DNA of 64,000 bases from Cryobacterium sp. CG_9.6 (GTDB lineage Bacteria; Actinomycetota; Actinomycetes; Actinomycetales; Microbacteriaceae), in assembly GCF_029893365.1 (NCBI RefSeq), contig NZ_JARXUZ010000001.1, positions 2,418,001 through 2,482,000 of the forward strand, given 5' to 3'. The notes below the pieces were generated by a model. That model did no database searches, had not been told where the DNA came from, and worked only from the letters and a program-made list of their open reading frames with translations. The stretch's first letter is position 1; every line of letters begins with the position of its first letter. The position numbers and the translations under genes are program-made. Positions 6,122 through 14,946 of the stretch are shown here, piece by piece.

Positions 6122-8743
6122 ATGACTCCCTCTTCTCTCCCTGCCACCCCCTCCGCGCCCCGACGCGTGATCGTGATTGGCGGCGGGCCGGCCGCCCACC
6201 GTCTCACGGACGCCCTGCACTCTCGTGACACCGAGCACACGCTCTCCGTGACGGTCCTGGCCGAAGAGCAGCACCGTCCCTATGACCGTGTGGCTCTCAG
6301 CCAGCGTCTGGCCGGAGCCATCGACCTCACCCTCCTACCAACATCCGTGTGGGATTCCGAGCGAATCATGCTCCGCATCGGCGAGCGCGCTCAGTCCATC
6401 GACCGAGTCGCTCAGACCGTGACCACGGCCGCCGGTCACGTGCTGGAATATGACGACCTGGTGCTAGCGACGGGATCGAGTGCCCCCGTTCCCGCGATGC
6501 CGGGTGCACACCACATTCGGGTGTATCGCACCCTCGACGATGTGGATGCTCTCGTTACTGAGCTCGCTTCCCTCACCGCGTCTCTCGGCCGCCCGCCCCG
6601 CGTCGTCGTGGCCGGTGGCGGTCTGCTCGGGCTTGAGGCGGCTGGCGGGCTGCACAAGCTGGGGGCAGAATCGGCCATCGTACACTCGGGTGGATGGCTC
6701 ATGTCGGCCCAGCTCGACGAGGGCGGCGGGCAGGCTCTGGGGCGCCTGATCGTGGCTCAGGGCATCACACTGCACCTCGGGACTCGTGCCCGTACAATCC
6801 TCACCGACGACACCGACTCGCAGGTCACCGGCCTTCAGCTCGGAAACGGCACCACCATTCTGGCCGACATGGTCATCTACGCGATCGGCATCTCGCCCCG
6901 CGACGAACTGGCCCGGGAGGCTGGCCTCGCGATCGGCACCCGCGGTGGCGTCACGATCGGTGACGACTGCCGCACGAGCGACCCGACGATCTGGGCCATC
7001 GGTGAGGTCGCCAGCTGGAGCGATCGCTGCGTGGGACTCGTCGCCCCGGCCAATGCCATGGCCGAGGTGGTGGCCGACCGTCTGCTTGGCGGCGAGGCGC
7101 TGTTCACCAGCGTTGACGACGCCACCAAACTCAAACTGTCCGGCGTCGATGTGGCCAGTTTCGGTGACGCCCTCGGCACCACCGCAGGTGCCCTCGAAAT
7201 CGTCTACGCCGACCCTGCTCGCGGCCTATACCAGAAGCTCGTGGTGACCGACGATGCCAAGACCCTCCTGGGCGGCATATTCGTCGGGGACGCCAGCCCG
7301 TATTCTCTGCTCCGCCCCATGGTGGGCCGTCAGCTCAGCAGCGAACCCGCCGCCTACCTGTCTGCGGCCGGCGCCGAAGCTCCGGCGGGTGATGAGCTTC
7401 CCGACGATGCCCTTGTGTGCTCCTGCAACATGGTGATCGCACAGACAGTCCGAAGTGCTGTGCGCGGGGACATTGCCGAGGGTGGCCACACCGAGGCGTG
7501 CACGGAGCTCGGTGCGCTGAAGACCTGCACGCGCGCCGGCACGCAGTGCGGCTCGTGCGTTCCCCTCGTGAAGAAGCTGCTCGAGGGTGAGCTGATTGCC
7601 TCGGGCCAAACCGTCTCCCATGCGCTCTGTGAGCACTTCGAGTTCAGCCGCCAGGAGCTGTTCGAGTCGGTGCGGGTGTTGGGGCTCACGTCCAGTGAGG
7701 AGATCTTTGCCCGGTTCGGTACCGGCCGCGGCTGTGACGTGTGCAAGCCGGCCGTGGGCTCCATTCTGGCCAGTCAGAACACGGCGTACATCCTCGATGC
7801 CGGGCGCGGGACTCTTCAGGACACGAACGATCGTGCCATGGCCAATATGCAAAAAGATGGCACCTACTCGGTGGTCCCGCGCATCCCGGGGGGCGAGATC
7901 ACCCCCACAAAACTGGCTGTCATCGCCCAGGTTGCGCTCGATTTCGACCTGTACACGAAGATCACCGGTGGTCAGCGCATCGACCTCTTCGGTGCCCGCC
8001 TTGAGCAGCTGCCGGACATCTGGCGAATCCTCGTCGATGCCGGGTTCGAATCTGGTCAGGCCTACGGCAAGGCTCTGCGGAACGTGAAGTCGTGCGTCGG
8101 CTCCACGTGGTGTCGCTTTGGCGTACAGGATGCCGTGGGTCTTGCCATCCGTCTCGAGCTGCGTTACCGAGGCCTTCGGGCACCACACAAGTTCAAGTTT
8201 GGCGTGTCGGGGTGCGCCCGGGAGTGCGCTGAGGCCCGCGCGAAGGACGTGGGAATCATTGCCTCCGACAACGGCTGGAACATGTACGTGGGCGGGAATG
8301 GCGGGTTTCAGCCCGCTCACGGGCAGCTGCTGGCCACCGACCTGGATGAGGCAACACTCATTGCCTATATTGATCGCTACATGATGTATTACATTCGCAC
8401 GGCCGATCGGATGCAGCGCACCGCTCGGTGGATGGAAGACCTCGAGGGCGGACTCGAGCACGTGCGCGATGTGGTCATCAATGATTCGCTCGGCCTCGCC
8501 GCCGAACTCGAGGAGGCCATGGCCGCTCATGTTGACAACTATGAGGACGAGTGGGCGGCGACCCTCGCCGACCCGGAGCGGCTTCGGCGTTTCCGTTCCT
8601 TCGTGAACGCACCGACCACGCCGGACCCGAGCCTGGCCCTGGTCAGCGAACGTGACCAAATACGTCCGGCAACCCCCGCAGAGAGAACCAATTCACCTAC
8701 GGTTATTCTCAGCGGCAGCCGTATCCCGGTTCGAGGAGAGTAG
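6122..8743 (+). CDS. nirB: Nitrite reductase (NAD(P)H) large subunit
   Basis: The 873-residue protein is of normal NirB length. Order of domains: FAD/NAD(P)-binding reductase (VIVIGGGPAAHRL near residue 20; second Rossmann motif VVVAGGGLLGLEAAGGL), BFD-type [2Fe-2S] segment (CSC near 433 and CTRAGTQCGSC near 467-478), then the nitrite/sulfite reductase ferredoxin-like and siroheme domains. The four Cys for the coupled [4Fe-4S]-siroheme centre are seen in SCVGSTWC (~656) and SGCARECAEA (~697). The ATG at 6122 is chosen because of AAAGGA eight bases upstream; an upstream extension to 6032 is open but poorly supported. cobA follows after 2 bp. Confidence 0.95.
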   Translation: MTPSSLPATPSAPRRVIVIGGGPAAHRLTDALHSRDTEHTLSVTVLAEEQHRPYDRVALSQRLAGAIDLTLLPTSVWDSERIMLRIGERAQSIDRVAQTVTTAAGHVLEYDDLVLATGSSAPVPAMPGAHHIRVYRTLDDVDALVTELASLTASLGRPPRVVVAGGGLLGLEAAGGLHKLGAESAIVHSGGWLMSAQLDEGGGQALGRLIVAQGITLHLGTRARTILTDDTDSQVTGLQLGNGTTILADMVIYAIGISPRDELAREAGLAIGTRGGVTIGDDCRTSDPTIWAIGEVASWSDRCVGLVAPANAMAEVVADRLLGGEALFTSVDDATKLKLSGVDVASFGDALGTTAGALEIVYADPARGLYQKLVVTDDAKTLLGGIFVGDASPYSLLRPMVGRQLSSEPAAYLSAAGAEAPAGDELPDDALVCSCNMVIAQTVRSAVRGDIAEGGHTEACTELGALKTCTRAGTQCGSCVPLVKKLLEGELIASGQTVSHALCEHFEFSRQELFESVRVLGLTSSEEIFARFGTGRGCDVCKPAVGSILASQNTAYILDAGRGTLQDTNDRAMANMQKDGTYSVVPRIPGGEITPTKLAVIAQVALDFDLYTKITGGQRIDLFGARLEQLPDIWRILVDAGFESGQAYGKALRNVKSCVGSTWCRFGVQDAVGLAIRLELRYRGLRAPHKFKFGVSGCARECAEARAKDVGIIASDNGWNMYVGGNGGFQPAHGQLLATDLDEATLIAYIDRYMMYYIRTADRMQRTARWMEDLEGGLEHVRDVVINDSLGLAAELEEAMAAHVDNYEDEWAATLADPERLRRFRSFVNAPTTPDPSLALVSERDQIRPATPAERTNSPTVILSGSRIPVRGE

Positions 8744-8745
8744 CG

Positions 8746-9540
8746 ATGACCATTCCGTCCCCCGTAACGCCCGGCCAGGTCACGCTCGTGGGCGGCGGTC
8801 CGGGAACACTCGGCCTACTCACCGTCGCCGGCACAGCCGCGTTGCTCGAGGCCGAGGTTGTGCTCTACGACCGGCTCGGGCCGGCGGCACACCTGGCCGT
8901 ACTCGCGCCCCATGCTCAGCTCGTTGATGTGGGCAAGCGTCCGGGCAATCACGCTCTCTCCCAGAACGACATCAATGATCTCATCGTGGCCCACGCGCTG
9001 CGCGGGTCAACAGTGGTGCGGCTGAAGGGTGGCGATCCCTTCGTCTTCGGTCGCGGCAGCGAAGAAGTGCTCGCCTGCCACGCGCGCGGCATCCCCGTTA
9101 CCGTGATCTCGGGCGTCACGAGCGCAATCTCTGTTCCCGCTGCCGCCGGAATTCCCCTCACGCACAGGGGGCTGAGCCACGCGTTCACGGTGATCTCCGG
9201 GCACGCTCCCCTCACCGAGCGTGAACTCGAAGGTCTCGTGCTGCTCGGCAGCACCATCGTGGTGCTCATGGGTGTCGGTACACTTCCCACGCTGACGCAG
9301 GGATTACTGCGTCACGGAATGACGGGAGACCTTCCAGTCGCCATCATTGAGCGTGGCTTCAGCGACACGCAACGAACCACTATCGCCACCCTGGCAACCG
9401 TCCTGGGCGTCGCTGCCCGGGCCAGCGTGTCGTCCCCGGCCGTACTTGTGCTCGGTGACGTGGTGCGACTCGCCTACACCGGAGACGAGAGTGCCGAAGA
9501 GCTGATCGTGCGGGCAGGCGAGTTTCACGCTAGGTCGTGA
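8746..9540 (+). CDS. cobA: Uroporphyrinogen-III C-methyltransferase (siroheme branch)
   Basis: The 264-residue SUMT methylates uroporphyrinogen III twice (SAM-dependent) to give precorrin-2. Seen motifs: N-terminal glycine loop VTLVGGGPGTLGLLTV (slightly divergent from the usual GAGPGDPxLLT), RLKGGDPFVFGRGSEE, SGVTSAISVPAAAGIPLTHRG and FTVISGHAP. It lacks the CysG/Met8 dehydrogenase-ferrochelatase domain, so the remaining steps need other proteins; a CbiX-type chelatase lies at 18768. It is 2 bp downstream of nirB, preceded by GAGGAGAG overlapping the nirB end, so it is co-transcribed and likely dedicated to siroheme for NirB. Confidence 0.94.
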   Translation: MTIPSPVTPGQVTLVGGGPGTLGLLTVAGTAALLEAEVVLYDRLGPAAHLAVLAPHAQLVDVGKRPGNHALSQNDINDLIVAHALRGSTVVRLKGGDPFVFGRGSEEVLACHARGIPVTVISGVTSAISVPAAAGIPLTHRGLSHAFTVISGHAPLTERELEGLVLLGSTIVVLMGVGTLPTLTQGLLRHGMTGDLPVAIIERGFSDTQRTTIATLATVLGVAARASVSSPAVLVLGDVVRLAYTGDESAEELIVRAGEFHARS

Positions 9541-9599
9541 TGTGTGTGCCACGTATCCTGAGGAACAACGATCCCCACTCCCGCTGATCTGCAAGGACC

Positions 9600-10838
9600 A
9601 TGACCTCCCGTATCCCCGCCCCAACCCCGTCCGAACCCGCACGCATTGGGCCGGCGAACCCTGAGGCCGTCGTCGACCGGCCGAGCCACGCGTTCAAGGC
9701 GGGCCCCGCCGAGCCTGCCGAGCTTCTCAGCCCGGTCTTTCAACCGAACCAGCTCGAGGGCTTTCGAATTGGTGTCACCAGCGACCGGCGGTCAAGTGAT
9801 CTGATCGACGCCTTTGAGCGACGGGGGGCGCGTGTGGTGCACGCACCGACCCTGCGTATGGCGCACTCACAGGAGGATGGCCCGCTCCTGGCTGACACCC
9901 GTGCCATGATCGCGGCCAGGCCAGACGTACTCCTCGCAACGACCGCCTACGGTGTGCGTCGCTGGTTTGAGGTGGCCGAAGCGGATGGTTTGGGCGACGC
10001 CCTCACTGATTCTCTTGCGGAGACAAAAATTCTCGTTCGCGGGCCTAAGGCACGCGGAGGAATTCGGGCGGCTGGGCTGAACGACTCAGGGATGAGCGAC
10101 TCGGAAACCACGGCCTCCCTCGTCACGAAGGTGTTGAGCGAGTACCCCACCGGGCTCACCATTGGGATTCAGGTGCACGGTTTCACCGACGAGGAGCAGC
10201 TCGATCGGCTCCGTGCCGTGCACAAGCAAGTACTTGTCGTTGCTCCGTACCGCTGGATCGCGGTCGACGACACCGATGAACGCGTCTACAAGCTGGTGGA
10301 AGCGATCTGTGCGGGTCAGCTCGATTGCGTCACTTTTACGAGCGCACCGGCCGTTCACGCTCTCTTCGGTGCCGCCGAGGGCATGGGCGTCTACCTGGCC
10401 CTCGTTGCGGCTCTGCAGACTGAGGTCGTGGCCGCTGCCGTGGGTCCCGTCACCGCTGCGCCACTCGAAGCAGCGGGAATCGTTCCGATTCAGCCAACCC
10501 GATTTCGCATGGGCGCTCTCATCCGCCTGGTGTGTGAGCACCTGGAGCAGAACCAGATCGTACGCGTGGCCACGCTGCAGGGCCCCGTGGCTCTGCGCGG
10601 GTGCGTGATTGAGATTGGCGACACGCGTATTCCCCTGCCACCGACGGCACTGGCCATCATGCGCGCACTCGTGCGTGCGCGTGGCGCCGTTGTGTCCCGC
10701 GAGGAGTTGACACTCGCGCTTCCGGGCCTCGTTGACGATCACGCCATGGAGGTATCGCTCAGTCGTCTGCGCCAGACCCTCGCCACGCCGGGCCTCGTCG
10801 CCACCGTAGTGAAGCGCGGCTACCGCCTGAACGTGTAG
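9600..10838 (+). CDS. HemD-like (uroporphyrinogen-III synthase fold) protein fused to an OmpR-type winged helix
   Basis: This 412-residue protein has a HemD-like region at ~50-300 (FRIGVTSDRRSSDLIDAFERRGARV; VDCVTFTSAPAVHALF-type segment near 240) and a C-terminal winged helix (~320-412: PLPPTALAIMRALVRARGAVVSREELTLALPG ... VSLSRLRQTL ... VVKRGYRLNV) like the response-regulator Trans_reg_C domain. Proteins of this layout occur next to nirBD and a CbiX-like gene in mycobacteria and are read as regulators of nitrite/siroheme genes. Here it is 59 bp downstream of cobA on the same strand. Whether the HemD fold senses a tetrapyrrole or still catalyses is unknown. Confidence 0.88.
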   Translation: MTSRIPAPTPSEPARIGPANPEAVVDRPSHAFKAGPAEPAELLSPVFQPNQLEGFRIGVTSDRRSSDLIDAFERRGARVVHAPTLRMAHSQEDGPLLADTRAMIAARPDVLLATTAYGVRRWFEVAEADGLGDALTDSLAETKILVRGPKARGGIRAAGLNDSGMSDSETTASLVTKVLSEYPTGLTIGIQVHGFTDEEQLDRLRAVHKQVLVVAPYRWIAVDDTDERVYKLVEAICAGQLDCVTFTSAPAVHALFGAAEGMGVYLALVAALQTEVVAAAVGPVTAAPLEAAGIVPIQPTRFRMGALIRLVCEHLEQNQIVRVATLQGPVALRGCVIEIGDTRIPLPPTALAIMRALVRARGAVVSREELTLALPGLVDDHAMEVSLSRLRQTLATPGLVATVVKRGYRLNV

Positions 10839-10860
10839 CGTCGCCGCCCGAACGCACAAA

Positions 10861-10887
10861 TCGCCCATCCCAAACCGGGATGGGCGA
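10861..10887. terminator. Bidirectional hairpin between the HemD-like regulator and rimM
   Basis: An 11-bp perfect stem TCGCCCATCCC / GGGATGGGCGA with loop AAACC lies between convergent genes. On the minus strand it is followed by TTTGTG, a weak U-tract. Its location and strength support transcription termination from both sides. Confidence 0.75.
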
Positions 10888-10899
10888 TCAGAACAAGAA

Positions 10900-11553
10900 C
10901 TACGCCTTAGTGGCGTCAGGTGTGTCGGAGACAGCGTCAGGGGCGGATGCCTCGGCATCCGCTTCAGGAGCCGCATCGCCGTCGGACGGTTCGTCGTCGG
11001 GGAGCTCTTCGAGCAGTCCCAGCGGCGGGGTGATGGTGACGGTTCCGGCCTTCACGTCGACGGCAGGAACGATCGCCTTCACGAACGGGATCATCACGTC
11101 GCCGGCGGGAGTCTTCACGATGAGCAGATCCTGAGCGGGCATGTGCTCGAGACGGGAGATCGTACCGATCTTTACGTCGTCGCGCATGACCGCAAGACCG
11201 ATGAGCTGGTGATCATACCAGGCATCTTCCTCGTCAGGCTGTTCGGCCGCGTCGGATTCAATCCAGAGAATCGCCTTGGCGAGGGTCTCCGCGGTGGTGC
11301 GGTCGGGAACGTCCTTGAAGAAGGCGACGGCCTGCTGGTTGTACCAGCGCAGTTCGACGAGTTCGAGGCTTTTCCCGTGCCACGGGGTACCGGTGGGTAC
11401 CTGGAGGGTGAACACGGCACCCGGGACAAAACGTCGTCCCGGGTCGTCCGTGAACAGTTCAAGCTTGACCGCTCCTTTAAGCCCGTGGGCTTTTGTGAGT
11501 CGTCCCACCCGAAGCTGGTTACGTGTTTGTGTGCTGTCGTCGACCGAACTCAT
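10900..11553 (-). CDS. rimM: 16S rRNA processing protein RimM
   Basis: The 217-residue RimM assists maturation of the 30S head and binds S19. The N-terminal RimM barrel is clear (RVGRLTKAHGLKGAVKLELFTDDP), followed by a PRC-barrel (WYDHQLIGLAVMRDDVKIGTI ... DLLIVKTPAGDVMIPFVKAIVPAVD). An acidic, Ala/Asp-rich tail of ~45 residues (DEPSDGDAAPEADAEA) extends beyond the usual end. It is the third gene of rpsP-khpA-rimM; trmD, which normally follows, lies 5.4 kb away beyond the nir-siroheme block. Confidence 0.95.
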   Translation of the reverse strand: MSSVDDSTQTRNQLRVGRLTKAHGLKGAVKLELFTDDPGRRFVPGAVFTLQVPTGTPWHGKSLELVELRWYNQQAVAFFKDVPDRTTAETLAKAILWIESDAAEQPDEEDAWYDHQLIGLAVMRDDVKIGTISRLEHMPAQDLLIVKTPAGDVMIPFVKAIVPAVDVKAGTVTITPPLGLLEELPDDEPSDGDAAPEADAEASAPDAVSDTPDATKA

Positions 11554-11561
11554 GGGAGACC

Positions 11562-11798
11562 CTAGAAATCGGTGTCGACGACGTCAACGCGAACACGTCG
11601 GCCATCGGCCAGTGCAGCCACGAGGGTGCGCAGGGCCTTAGCCGTGCGACCGGCACGGCCAATGACCCGGCCGAGGTCTTCGGGGTTCACACGAACCTCA
11701 AGAACCTCACCACGGGGGGAATTCTTCTCAGCAACGTGCACATCGTCCGGGTGATCTACGATTCCCTTGACGAGGTGCTCAAGTGCGGGAGCGAGCAA
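11562..11798 (-). CDS. khpA: KH-domain RNA-binding protein KhpA
   Basis: The 78-residue single-KH protein contains the GxxG RNA-contact loop in VIGRAGRTAKALRTLV. Homologues (KhpA/YlqC), often partnered by KhpB, bind many small RNAs and influence cell elongation. It sits between rpsP (3 bp upstream) and rimM (8 bp downstream), the canonical place. The TTG or GTG-type start is inferred from position and length. Confidence 0.92.
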   Translation of the reverse strand: MLAPALEHLVKGIVDHPDDVHVAEKNSPRGEVLEVRVNPEDLGRVIGRAGRTAKALRTLVAALADGRRVRVDVVDTDF

Positions 11799-11801
11799 GA
11801 T

Positions 11802-12221
11802 TTACGCCTTGGTCTCGTCGGTTGCCTCTGCGGCAGCCTCGGTGGACTCTTCGGCCTTGACAACAGGCTTCTCGGCCTTGGGACGAAGGACAGGCTTCTT
11901 CTTCTCGTCAGCGATGAAAGCAGCCTTGGGCTCCTTGATCTTGACGGTGTTCTTGGCGTTCTTGTCGCCCTTGAAGATGCCCCAGTCGCCGGTGAGGCGC
12001 AGCAGTGCAGCAACCTGCTCGGTCGGCTGTGCGCCGACGCTCAGCCAGTACTGTGCACGCTCAGACTTGACCTCGATGACCGAGGGCTCCTGCGTGGGGT
12101 GATAGATGCCGATCTCTTCGATGACACGACCGTCGCGCTTGGTGCGCGAGTCGGCAACGACGATGCGGTAGTACGGTGCACGGATCTTGCCCATGCGCTT
12201 CAGACGGATTTTGACAGCCAC
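11802..12221 (-). CDS. rpsP: 30S ribosomal protein S16
   Basis: The 139-residue S16 has its conserved core in the first ~85 residues ([42 protein letters not shown]). Residues ~90-139 form a Lys/Ala/Glu-rich extension ending [12 protein letters not shown], as in other actinobacterial S16 proteins. The GTG start at 12221 is preceded by TGGAGAATT. It heads rpsP-khpA-rimM; the 202 bp upstream must hold its promoter and that of the divergent ligase gene. Confidence 0.97.
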   Translation of the reverse strand: MAVKIRLKRMGKIRAPYYRIVVADSRTKRDGRVIEEIGIYHPTQEPSVIEVKSERAQYWLSVGAQPTEQVAALLRLTGDWGIFKGDKNAKNTVKIKEPKAAFIADEKKKPVLRPKAEKPVVKAEESTEAAAEATDETKA

Positions 12222-12372
12222 AATTCTCCAGTGTTATTTCGATGTTTGGCGAACCTGAGGCCGTGAGCGTGGGGGCACACTCGGCATAAGCTTCTAAGGG
12301 ATCTTCCTACACCGGGATAGAGGGCGGGGCATAGTGATCTCGACTGATCATTCTGCCAGACATTGACCCATT

Positions 12373-12381
12373 TGTGATAAT
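12373..12381 (+). promoter_or_regulatory. Candidate extended -10 promoter for the YbdK-type ligase
   Basis: TTGTGATAAT contains TGn directly before GATAAT, an extended -10 pattern, 43 bp before the GTG start at 12424. No convincing -35 was found at the usual distance. Confidence 0.4.
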
Positions 12382-12423
12382 CGTCGAAGAACAGTTTTTC
12401 TCTAACCGCTTAAGGGAGCATGT

Positions 12424-13560
12424 GTGACATTGGAATTCGCCCGATCGGCCCGCTCCACGGTGGGTATCGAGTGGGAGATCGCACTCGTCGACCGCGCCAC
12501 CGGTGATCTCGTGTCGATCGCTAACGAGGTGCTCAACGACCTCCGCTCCCCCGACGGTTCCGCACACCCCACCATTACGGGCGAGTTGCTCCTGAACACC
12601 GTCGAGGTCGTGTCCGGGGTGCACAACACGGTGGCCGGGGCGGTAGCGGATGTTGCCGGCCAGGTTGCCGAAGTACGTGCGGTTGTCGCACCGCGCGGCG
12701 TTGATCTCATCTGTAGCGGCTCGCATCCGTTTGGACAATGGTTTAACCAGCAGATCACCGACAAGCCCCGCTACGACCGTCTGATTGACCGTACCCAGTG
12801 GTGGGGGCGCAACATGATGATTTGGGGCATTCACGTGCACGTGGGTATCGAGGACAAGGCCAAGGTCATTCCGATCATGAATGGCCTGCTCACGTACATT
12901 CCTCACCTGCAAGCATTGTCGGCCTCGAGCCCCTACTGGGCGGGTGTGGACACCGGATATGCCTCCAACCGCGCACTCATGTTTCAGCAGCTCCCCACGG
13001 CCGGTCTGCCCTGGGGGTTGGCGGACTGGGAGGCCTGGGAGAACTACGTCGACGATATGACCACGACCGGCGTCATCGACGATGTCACCGAGGTGCGCTG
13101 GGACATTCGCCCGGCGCCGCGCTGGGGCACGATTGAGATCCGCGTCTGCGATGGCGTGTCCACCACGCAGGAGCTCGGCGCCATTGCTGCGTTTATTCAG
13201 TGTCTGGTGGAGTGGATGTCTACTCGGCTCGATGCCGGTGAGAACGTGCCCACGATGCAGCCGTGGTTTGTGCGCGAGAACAAGTGGCGCGCTGCTCGGT
13301 ACGGCCTGGAGGCGGAGATCATTCTGGACCAGGCGGGGGCCGAGCGCCTCGTAACCGACGATGTGCGTCGCCTCATCGGCGTGCTCTCCCCCGTGGCCGA
13401 GCGGCTGGGATGTCTGCCGGAGCTTCTGAATCTGCACCACATTATCGACGCGGGCGGGAGCTACCAGCGCCAGCTGCGCGTGGCCGACGCTGCCGATGGC
13501 AGCCTCCCGGCCGTTGTGGCCGCTCTCAGCACAGAGCTGGAGAGCGGCCTCGGAGCGTAG
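12424..13560 (+). CDS. Carboxylate-amine ligase, YbdK / glutamate-cysteine ligase 2 family
   Basis: The 378-residue protein belongs to the GCS2/YbdK group (STVGIEWEIALVD near residue 11; WGIHVHVGIED near 137; RWDIRPAPRWGTIEIRVCDGVST near 223). In actinobacteria such proteins have weak glutamate-cysteine ligase activity or serve ergothioneine/thiol or other ligase roles; the substrate cannot be assigned from sequence. The GTG at 12424 is chosen because of AAGGGAG six bases upstream. The gene is monocistronic, divergent from rpsP and convergent with the LLM gene downstream. Confidence 0.88.
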   Translation: MTLEFARSARSTVGIEWEIALVDRATGDLVSIANEVLNDLRSPDGSAHPTITGELLLNTVEVVSGVHNTVAGAVADVAGQVAEVRAVVAPRGVDLICSGSHPFGQWFNQQITDKPRYDRLIDRTQWWGRNMMIWGIHVHVGIEDKAKVIPIMNGLLTYIPHLQALSASSPYWAGVDTGYASNRALMFQQLPTAGLPWGLADWEAWENYVDDMTTTGVIDDVTEVRWDIRPAPRWGTIEIRVCDGVSTTQELGAIAAFIQCLVEWMSTRLDAGENVPTMQPWFVRENKWRAARYGLEAEIILDQAGAERLVTDDVRRLIGVLSPVAERLGCLPELLNLHHIIDAGGSYQRQLRVADAADGSLPAVVAALSTELESGLGA

Positions 13561-13599
13561 CGCGCAGCGTGACGGTGGGGAGGCCGAGAGGCTACGGAG

Positions 13600-14391
13600 C
13601 TAGCCGGCGTTCTTGGCGTCGCGCCACGCGAGCCAGTCCACGGCCGGAGCGAGGTCGTAGTCCGGGCCCGATACACCCAGCGTGAACAGGCGGGTCCCGA
13701 GGTCGTACAGCTCCTCGGCCTCCGCCACCGTGCGGCCCCGCAGCTCGGTGGAGATCTCGATCTGCGACATGTCGCGACCAACCTTCTCGCACCACTCGCC
13801 GAGAACACCGAGTTTGTGCTCGAGAACGGTGGGGTCGGCAAAGGAATGCCAGATGTCGGCGTGCTGGGCCACAATACGCAGAGTTTTCTTTTCCCCGCCA
13901 CCACCGATCAGCACGGGGATCTTGCGGGTGGGCGGCGGGTTGATCTTGGCCCACCGCGCCTCGATCCGGATGAGGCTGTCGTCGAGCGCGTTCAGTCGGG
14001 TGCCCGGCGTGCCAAATTCGTAGCCGTACTCGTCGTAGTCACGCTCGAACCAACCGGCTCCGGTGCCAAAAATGAATCGGCCGTCGCTGATGTGGTCGAT
14101 GGTGCGAGCCATGTCAGCCTGCAGATCGGCATTCCGATAGCTGTTGCAGTTCACCAGAGCGCCGATCTCGATGCGCGAGGTCTGCTCCGCCCAGGCCGAG
14201 AGGATGGTCCAGGATTCGAAGTGCAGTCCGTCCGGCTCCCCGGTCAGTGGGAAGAAGTGGTCCCAGTTGAAGGCCACGTCCACACCCAGGCCTTCAACCG
14301 TTTCGACCGTCTCGCGAATCTTTGAATAGGCGGCATGCTGCGGAGCAATCTGCACTCCAAGACGCACGTTACGGTCGATTGGCACTGTCAT
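13600..14391 (-). CDS. LLM-class F420-dependent oxidoreductase
   Basis: This 263-residue luciferase-like TIM barrel shows the family signature at ~28-46 (TVETVEGLGVDVAFNWDHF), the conserved GALVNCNSYRNADLQADMARTIDHISDGRFIFGTGAGW at ~77-114 and the phosphate-binding VLIGGGGEKKTLRIVAQHADIWH at ~158-180. Relatives use coenzyme F420 or FMN. The substrate is unknown. The AAGGCGG sequence six bases before the ATG supports the start. It is 9 bp downstream of the META lipoprotein gene and reads the same way. Confidence 0.88.
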   Translation of the reverse strand: MTVPIDRNVRLGVQIAPQHAAYSKIRETVETVEGLGVDVAFNWDHFFPLTGEPDGLHFESWTILSAWAEQTSRIEIGALVNCNSYRNADLQADMARTIDHISDGRFIFGTGAGWFERDYDEYGYEFGTPGTRLNALDDSLIRIEARWAKINPPPTRKIPVLIGGGGEKKTLRIVAQHADIWHSFADPTVLEHKLGVLGEWCEKVGRDMSQIEISTELRGRTVAEAEELYDLGTRLFTLGVSGPDYDLAPAVDWLAWRDAKNAG

Positions 14392-14400
14392 GGTCCGCCT

Positions 14401-14904
14401 TCAGTTTGTGGGTGCTGTGGACGGAGTGGTGATCTGCTTCCGCGGTTCCTGTCCGGCCACGAGAATCACCACCTCACCCGTCTCGTCCTGCAGAACGAGA
14501 GTACCGGCATCCACGGTGGCCGATGTGGCATTCGCAAAGAGCGAGGGCAGCGGCTTGCCCTCGCAAGCAATCAGAGTGCTGGGCCCGGAGGTGGTGGTGA
14601 GGGTACCGTCGGACGCTTGCTCCCAGGTGCCGCGCACCACGTTGCATCCGTCTGATGCCGTCCAGGAGCCGTCACTGGCGATCGTGAGAAACGGGGTGGT
14701 GTCCATGACCTCATCAGGACCGACCAACCAGGTACCCACGATGGTCGTCGCGGACTCGCTCGGCGACCCGGTATCACCGGGCGGAGCCGGCGATGCGCAG
14801 GCGGCAAGGACAGCGAGCAGGCTCAGTCCGAGCAAGACCACGCCGATCACCCCGCGACGGGAGTGCGGTGCAGGGGCGATGGCAGACGAACGGTGTGTGG
14901 GCAT
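14401..14904 (-). CDS. META/HslJ-like domain lipoprotein
   Basis: The 167-residue lipoprotein has a hydrophobic signal segment (~18-33) ending in the lipobox LAAC with lipidation Cys at 36. The mature part begins with a Pro/Ser/Thr-rich linker, then a META-like domain: IVGTWLVGPDEV ... FLTIASDGSWTASDGCNVVRGTWE ... TLIACEG, the last resembling the conserved GCN...G pattern of HslJ-type proteins. Role unknown; some META proteins are stress-related. It is directly upstream of the LLM gene and downstream of ffh. Confidence 0.78.
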   Translation of the reverse strand: MPTHRSSAIAPAPHSRRGVIGVVLLGLSLLAVLAACASPAPPGDTGSPSESATTIVGTWLVGPDEVMDTTPFLTIASDGSWTASDGCNVVRGTWEQASDGTLTTTSGPSTLIACEGKPLPSLFANATSATVDAGTLVLQDETGEVVILVAGQEPRKQITTPSTAPTN

Positions 14905-14946
14905 GTGCTGACCTCCGTTGTGTTCCAGAGCTGGCTGTGCCCGAGC

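Noticed and set aside
7226..8659. 477-codon open frame opposite nirB
   Set aside because: It lies wholly inside the well-supported nirB gene, encodes a low-complexity translation and has no family motif.
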